Shown piece by piece: positions 59,189 through 64,000 of a stretch of DNA of 64,000 nt; the stretch's first letter is position 1; each line of letters opens with the position of its first letter. Made by a program: the position numbers and the translations under genes. Below the pieces are notes generated by a model that worked only from the letters and a program-made list of their open reading frames with translations, was not told the origin of the DNA and did no database searches. Origin of the DNA: Whitmania pigra (Eukaryota > Annelida > Clitellata > Hirudinida > Haemopidae); the NCBI GenBank assembly GCA_021613335.1, contig JAJTWR010000005.1:134501-198500 (forward strand), given 5' to 3'.

Positions 59189-60707
59189 TATTATAGTCGA
59201 CGATATTTCAATGGTTCTCTTTCCTTACTTTATATAATTTCTAAATTTTATCTGGTTATCATTCATTGGTCAAAATTTATTATATATCATCCATTGACTA
59301 AATATGATATCTGCCTAGTCAAAGTTCTTAGTCTATTTTAACATAATTTATGGCTTGTTAGACCTCTTAATTTGAAGATAAGATGACAAAAATGCAAAGC
59401 CATTTATCATGTGCATTTGTGTTAATCTTGGATAAATCCTCACTACGATGCCCACGTACTCACGTAATCACGTACGCGCAGACATATCCGTGAGTCTCAA
59501 CAAATCGAAAGCCAGGAACAAGTGGCTGTCGATAACAATAACAACAACGAAGGCGACGACATACATAATGAAATTACTTGTAAATTTCCCTTTGATGAAC
59601 GACTTCATGTTGCCAATGGCATGCATTAGTAGAATTTCCTATACTGGAAATATGTAATATATGTTGCGGTTTTTCAGATAATTAAAAAAAAATGTAAGAT
59701 TCTTGCAAGTGTGGTACCTCAATAACAGGCCCTGTATCTATGTTTTTAGCTTCATCTACAAAAAGAGCTGAAGTATTTTATGATAGACTATTTTTTGATT
59801 TAACAAATTTAGATTTGACTTTTCTTAGTGGTACCAAAAACTGGGAAAATACAGAATGAAGAGAGCCCGCCTTCAGCAATTGATTCGTTTTTAGACTACA
59901 ATGGTGAATTTTAATCCAATATTAAAATAACTACTCATTTTACCAACATAGCCGTTTTAACTAAAACTGTCGAAAAATTGTTCGCCTCATTAAAAATAAT
60001 CAAATTATATATTAAAGCTTCAGCAATGAGATTTGCTATTCTCAGCATTCATAAAAATATATCGGTAGATCATTTTTTATAAGAGTGCCTGTTCTGAATT
60101 TTTGAATATGTGTTCCTTATAATATTCTATATCAGTGTGATATAAAACCATAAAAATGATTTTTGTACGAACTTTACCATAAACCGAATTTAAATGTTTA
60201 AATAAAAATAATTTTTTAAATAATCAAAATAAAAATGTTAATGTAGGTTGCTCAGATAGAGCATTCAAATACCTTTAATTTTATATAAATATTATTTTAC
60301 TAGGTGCTGTAGAACTATTGCATATGTAGAACTTACAGCTTCTGAACTATGTTTTGGCATTTAGCCAAAGTTCAACGACACATATTTCGGATTGTTCAAA
60401 AATTAAAAAATGTTAGTTTTTTAATTTACTCATATAGGTTAACAAATGTGCCAAATTTCAGCAAAATCCAAGATGGTGATGTTAGATGTTATGTTGGTTT
60501 GACATGGAATTGTCTAATTATTCGATTTAATTTCTCGAATTTTTTTCTAATCTACTTAAAATTAATTGCATATCGTTGCACATAAATGATAAGTAATCAA
60601 ATTATCAGACTTTTTATTTTTTTTCATTAATTTGATAAATTGCTCGATCTCTTCAGTGAAATCTCACTTGAATTGGGTAGAGTTGCGGTTAACGTTAACT
60701 AACCAGG
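59189..60707. other. intergenic, with a dispersed-repeat copy
   Basis: 60365-60520 is the partner of 7830-7985. The open frame at 60349-60585 is created by it and is not supported as a gene. The rest shows no recognised feature. Confidence 0.4.
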
Positions 60708-61754
60708 ATGTGGACATTCGAAAAGTGTTCTGTCATTTTTTTGTGTTCATTTTTAGCATTAAGTGAAATTCGCAGCGACGAAATCGGTAGGAAGCTACTC
60801 AACGTTCTCTCAATTATCTTAAATAATGTATTCTTAATTTATTCGCAACGAATCTAATAGAATAATATATTAATAATGTTTTTAGCATGTATTCAACACA
60901 TTGTTAAAATAAATAGTATCATTAAAATAACTCTTCTTTATTAATTAGAATAACATTGCATAATAAAGGTGTGTTTTCAATTCCCAATAAACAATTGACA
61001 TCCAAGCAAAGCTCAACCTGTGGTAACCGGCCCTCAAAGCTGGCCCACGATGGAATACTAGACACCTTCTCCTGTGCCACCAGTGTCTCCTTCAATCGTA
61101 TAGAAGCTGCTTGGTGGGAGGTGCGCCTTCCCTCGAGGCTCAAGATCACCGGTCTCGAGACTATTTCCGCAAGGAATAAATTCTGTAAGTCTTCAAGATT
61201 TTCGTAAGATCAATCGTTTTTGCGATGGAATGTGTCATGAGACATTTGCATCAGAATACATAAAAATGCTGACATTTATTTATGTGCAAATTTTATCGTC
61301 AATGAATTAATTTTGCTTAATTTAATTTCAATTTGTTAATCACTTACATTATCATGGCACGAGAATTAAAATTACTTAAAGTCTTATATTTAACTGTTTC
61401 TCAGCTTGAATAAATAATTTTATTTTTGCTAATGAATGTTAATGCATGAAACGTAATTATTAATTAATACTTTAATTATATAACGTTCTAGATTACAAGA
61501 CTCTGGATAAATATGAAGTTTACATCTGCAACGAAAGTTTGGAACACATAAAAAAGCTTTCCAAATGTCGTCTGTGTTCCAAATCGCCTTACATTATGGT
61601 AGCTTACGGAAGTACCACCAGAATTAAATGCAAGCGAAACATTCACGGAAAATTTGTGTCCCTTATCAAGCGCAGTACCAGAGATCCTCTCTCTAAAACA
61701 CTTGCAATTGGTGAAGTGCGCATTTATTACAACAATATTTACGATGATAAATAG
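60708..61754 (+). CDS. secreted FTP (F-type-lectin-like) protein
   Basis: Exons 60708-60762, 60969-61184 and 61492-61754 give 177 aa. The signal exon is MWTFEKCSVIFLCSFLAL with donor A|GTGAAA. The acceptor of exon 2 is AAAG, which again gives exactly 216 nt; an upstream TTAG would bring a stop into frame. Exon 2 has SIPNKQLTSKQSSTC, KLAHDGILDTFSC and AWWEVRLPSRLKITG, where the usual D-L-G is replaced by R-L-P. The split Tyr leads into YYKTLDKYEVYIC. Exon 3 has CRLCSKSPY, IKCKRNIHGKFVSLIK and LAIGEVRIYY. A small basic C-terminal half (KRS, KLSKCR, KCKR) sets it apart. Confidence 0.8.
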
Positions 61755-63664
61755 ATAGTTCTAGCGCTTTTGTTTGACTAATTATGTTCGTATAATATAA
61801 CTAAAGGCATTGTTTTACATATAGATGACGGGCAAGTGGGAACGTCCATTCATAATAATGAAAATGATAATAATATGTTTATATTATTAATCATGTTAAT
61901 AAAAAACTTGTTTGGTCATGCAGTTGGTACCAAATAAACTTTTGTTTCCTGAATTTATTTCATTTGCTTCATTTGTTCATTTATCACAAAACCTTTCCTA
62001 AATAATGACATCAATTAATTCTAAAAATGGCAATAATTCGTTTTAATCGGCATATTTCATATGAGATCCTCTGAAAGTCTAGATAGCTTTATTTTGGTCC
62101 AACTCTTTAAAGACCAGAATTCATACCCAAGAATCGTCTCAACTAACACGTTTGCTGTTAGAATTAAAACATTTCGATGATTTAATTTTTCAACCGGTCA
62201 TAAAAATTACCTTAATAAATTTTGTCAACACGTGCTCATCTATATATGTAAAATTAAGAATCCATCGTGATTAAAACAAACTCCGGGCAGCAAACAAATA
62301 AATCAAAAAAATAAAAATCTTACATTTTTAATTCAATAATTTAATAAAATTGATTAAATAATATTTTTAATTATCCTTAATTAATTAAGTTAATGTGGCA
62401 AATTCTCAATAAAATATTTTACTTCAATATTCTACTTAAACTTTTTAGGAATTCAAATTTAATTTTTTGAATGCTGTTTTCGCCTAAAGTATTTTTAACT
62501 AAAAAATATTTATTGTTTCAAATTCCAAACTCAAGCAGAAAATAAATTTGTTAAAATATCAACAACTTGGGAAGCCAACAAAAATTACAACAAATAATAA
62601 AAAATTGTTAAAATATTGTAATATCTCTTCAATCTGATCTTCGGGTTTATGCTGTCTAAATTCAGTGTTGTAAATTGAGTATTTGTAACTCAGTCTGCAA
62701 TTATCATTCAGAATTTTCCAGTTGAACCTTGGAATCGAACGCTTATCATCAGCACTGGGCTGCTGCCTCTGAAAGTCTCTAAATCATCGAGCAGCTGAGA
62801 AGGGACGACATTTTAACTTAATTATTTTGAAAAATTTAAGCGCTAATTGGTTTATGATTGGATGGGGTAAATTATTTAGCACTAAAAATGTAATTTCGTA
62901 TACCACGTTTTCATTTTTTCATTCACACGTTAATGATTAAATTGTAGCAAAAATGGCCAGTATTTTGTTGAATTGACAATTAATATAATTACAACAATAT
63001 TTTAACATTCTTGTTAAACAATTACCTTAGCATGACGAGATTTTGTAATATTACTATATTTAACAAGTAATGAATGGAACAGTGGTTGTTTTTCACAAGT
63101 AATAAATAATGAATAAACATTACTCATTAATTTAGATTATTTATTTAGTTACTCAATCCGAGGTGATCTCTGTCATATTTCATCCATCCATCTTTCAATA
63201 GCCTGTTCATTCCCCTTTTCTTTCATTTGAGTTATTATTAGTTTAAAACATTTTTCATATATTGTAATTCTTTAATTATGTATTTCATTGTATGTAATTC
63301 ATATAACCTCTAATTCTCCAAGCGAACATGCACAAAACAAAAAAAAATCTAAAGAGGAGAACTTGCAAGAGCAATAAAAACGTTTTGGCTAAAGTTTACA
63401 TTCTTTAAGAAACTATTTAGTGTGCTTCAATTAGGCTCTATTTTGGTGATTTTCAGGCAATTTGGTATCTGCTTATTTTTCAAACATTACTTATTTGCTT
63501 AGATTTAAATTGATTATATAATATTATATAATTAATATAATAAGTGATTTAAATTGACAACTTTAAAAGCTTAATAAATTGTTTGAAATTACAAATTATA
63601 TTCAAATTGTTCACTTGAAATCATTTTTAAATTTTACAGAATTTATCGCTTGGAATCCATCATT
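61755..63664. other. intergenic
   Basis: AT-rich; 62270-62320 resembles 38560-38620. No gene or RNA recognised. Confidence 0.3.
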
Positions 63665-64000
63665 ATGTGGAGATACTTTCTCATAATAAGCATTTTTCAG
63701 TTGCTCCATGCACAAGGCAAGTAATTGTAAGATAATTTTTAGAAAATCATTTGCAAAGCAATCAATACACGATTAATGTCACCAAATATTTTAATGTAAT
63801 TGAATTAATTTCAACTCTTTATCAAATAACAATTTTACACAAGAACTCTAGCAATTTCCATTCAATCTCCAAATTGCATTTCGTAGAAATCGCTCTCATC
63901 GGTAAGAATGCAATTCAGAGTGATACGTGGGCAAATCTTGGAGCAAATCTGGCTATTGACGGGAACGTCTTGACTTATTCAGTAGCCGCTTCGCAGGGCA
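63665..64000 (+). CDS. secreted FTP (F-type-lectin-like) protein, cut by the window edge
   Basis: Exon 1 63665-63716 encodes a signal peptide (MWRYFLIISIFQLLHAQG) and ends in phase 1 at CAAG|GCAAGT, a strong GC-type donor. Exon 2 starts at 63887 after tttcgtag and runs off the end. It has GKNAIQSDTWANLG, LAIDGNVLTYSVAAS, most like the genes at 10.1 and 14.5 kb. Exon 3 is outside the window. Confidence 0.75.

Larger units (their letters stand above)
56241..59475. repeat. segmental duplication block 1, second copy
   Basis: Direct copy of 50238-53520 with the same gene, intronic LINE fragment and flanks. Small indels separate the two, mainly in the simple repeats. Confidence 0.88.

Noticed and set aside
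60349..60585. 78-codon open frame
   Set aside because: It lies on a dispersed repeat shared with 7.83-7.99 kb and shows no motif.

Overview
This is an AT-rich stretch of an animal genome, most likely an invertebrate. The evidence is spliceosomal introns (mostly GT-AG, about 75 bp to 1.9 kb), secreted multi-exon genes built from animal extracellular modules, tRNA-derived SINEs, hAT DNA transposons, non-LTR retrotransposon (LINE) fragments and long trinucleotide microsatellites. The species cannot be named from sequence alone. All gene models below were assembled by eye from splice signals and reading phase.

The window is dominated by one expanding family of small secreted proteins, each carrying one fucolectin/F-type-lectin-like (FTP, F5/8-type-C fold) domain. 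I reconstruct 14 apparently intact three-exon genes, one cut by the right edge, and several broken copies. Nearly all share one plan. Exon 1 (52-64 nt, once 103) encodes the signal peptide and ends in phase 1. Exon 2 (usually exactly 216 nt) ends one base into a Tyr or Phe codon. Exon 3 is about 242-263 nt (308 in one). None shows the canonical fucose-binding Arg-x-Asp segment.

Layout: 0.3-1.2 kb, ecto-ADP-ribosyltransferase-like gene (+). 1.6-2.4 kb, AAT/AAG/CAA microsatellite. 3.2 kb, an orphan exon resembling the end of an adhesion GPCR (-). 4.0-8.3 kb, two tandem four-exon genes joining a PAN/apple domain to an FTP domain through a 25-nt micro-exon (-). 10.1-15.5 kb, three diverged FTP genes (+). 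17-28.5 kb, a recent amplification of one gene into four copies, two of them within a roughly 3.1-kb inverted repeat. 29.2-31.75 kb, nested transposons (hAT within hAT, with a MITE and a SINE). 32.3-41.6 kb, three more FTP genes (+) and a decayed one. 42-43.2 kb, a decayed LINE. 44-59.5 kb, three FTP genes on the minus strand, two of them in 3.25-kb duplicated blocks, mixed with pseudogenes, a third hAT and LINE fragments. 60.7-64 kb, two more FTP genes (+), the last cut by the edge.

The proteins appear to be secreted and to share a carbohydrate-binding fold, so an extracellular recognition role (immune, gamete or epithelial) is a reasonable inference, but nothing in the sequence proves it. 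Duplication, inversion, frameshift and transposon insertion are all visible at the locus, consistent with fast birth-and-death evolution.
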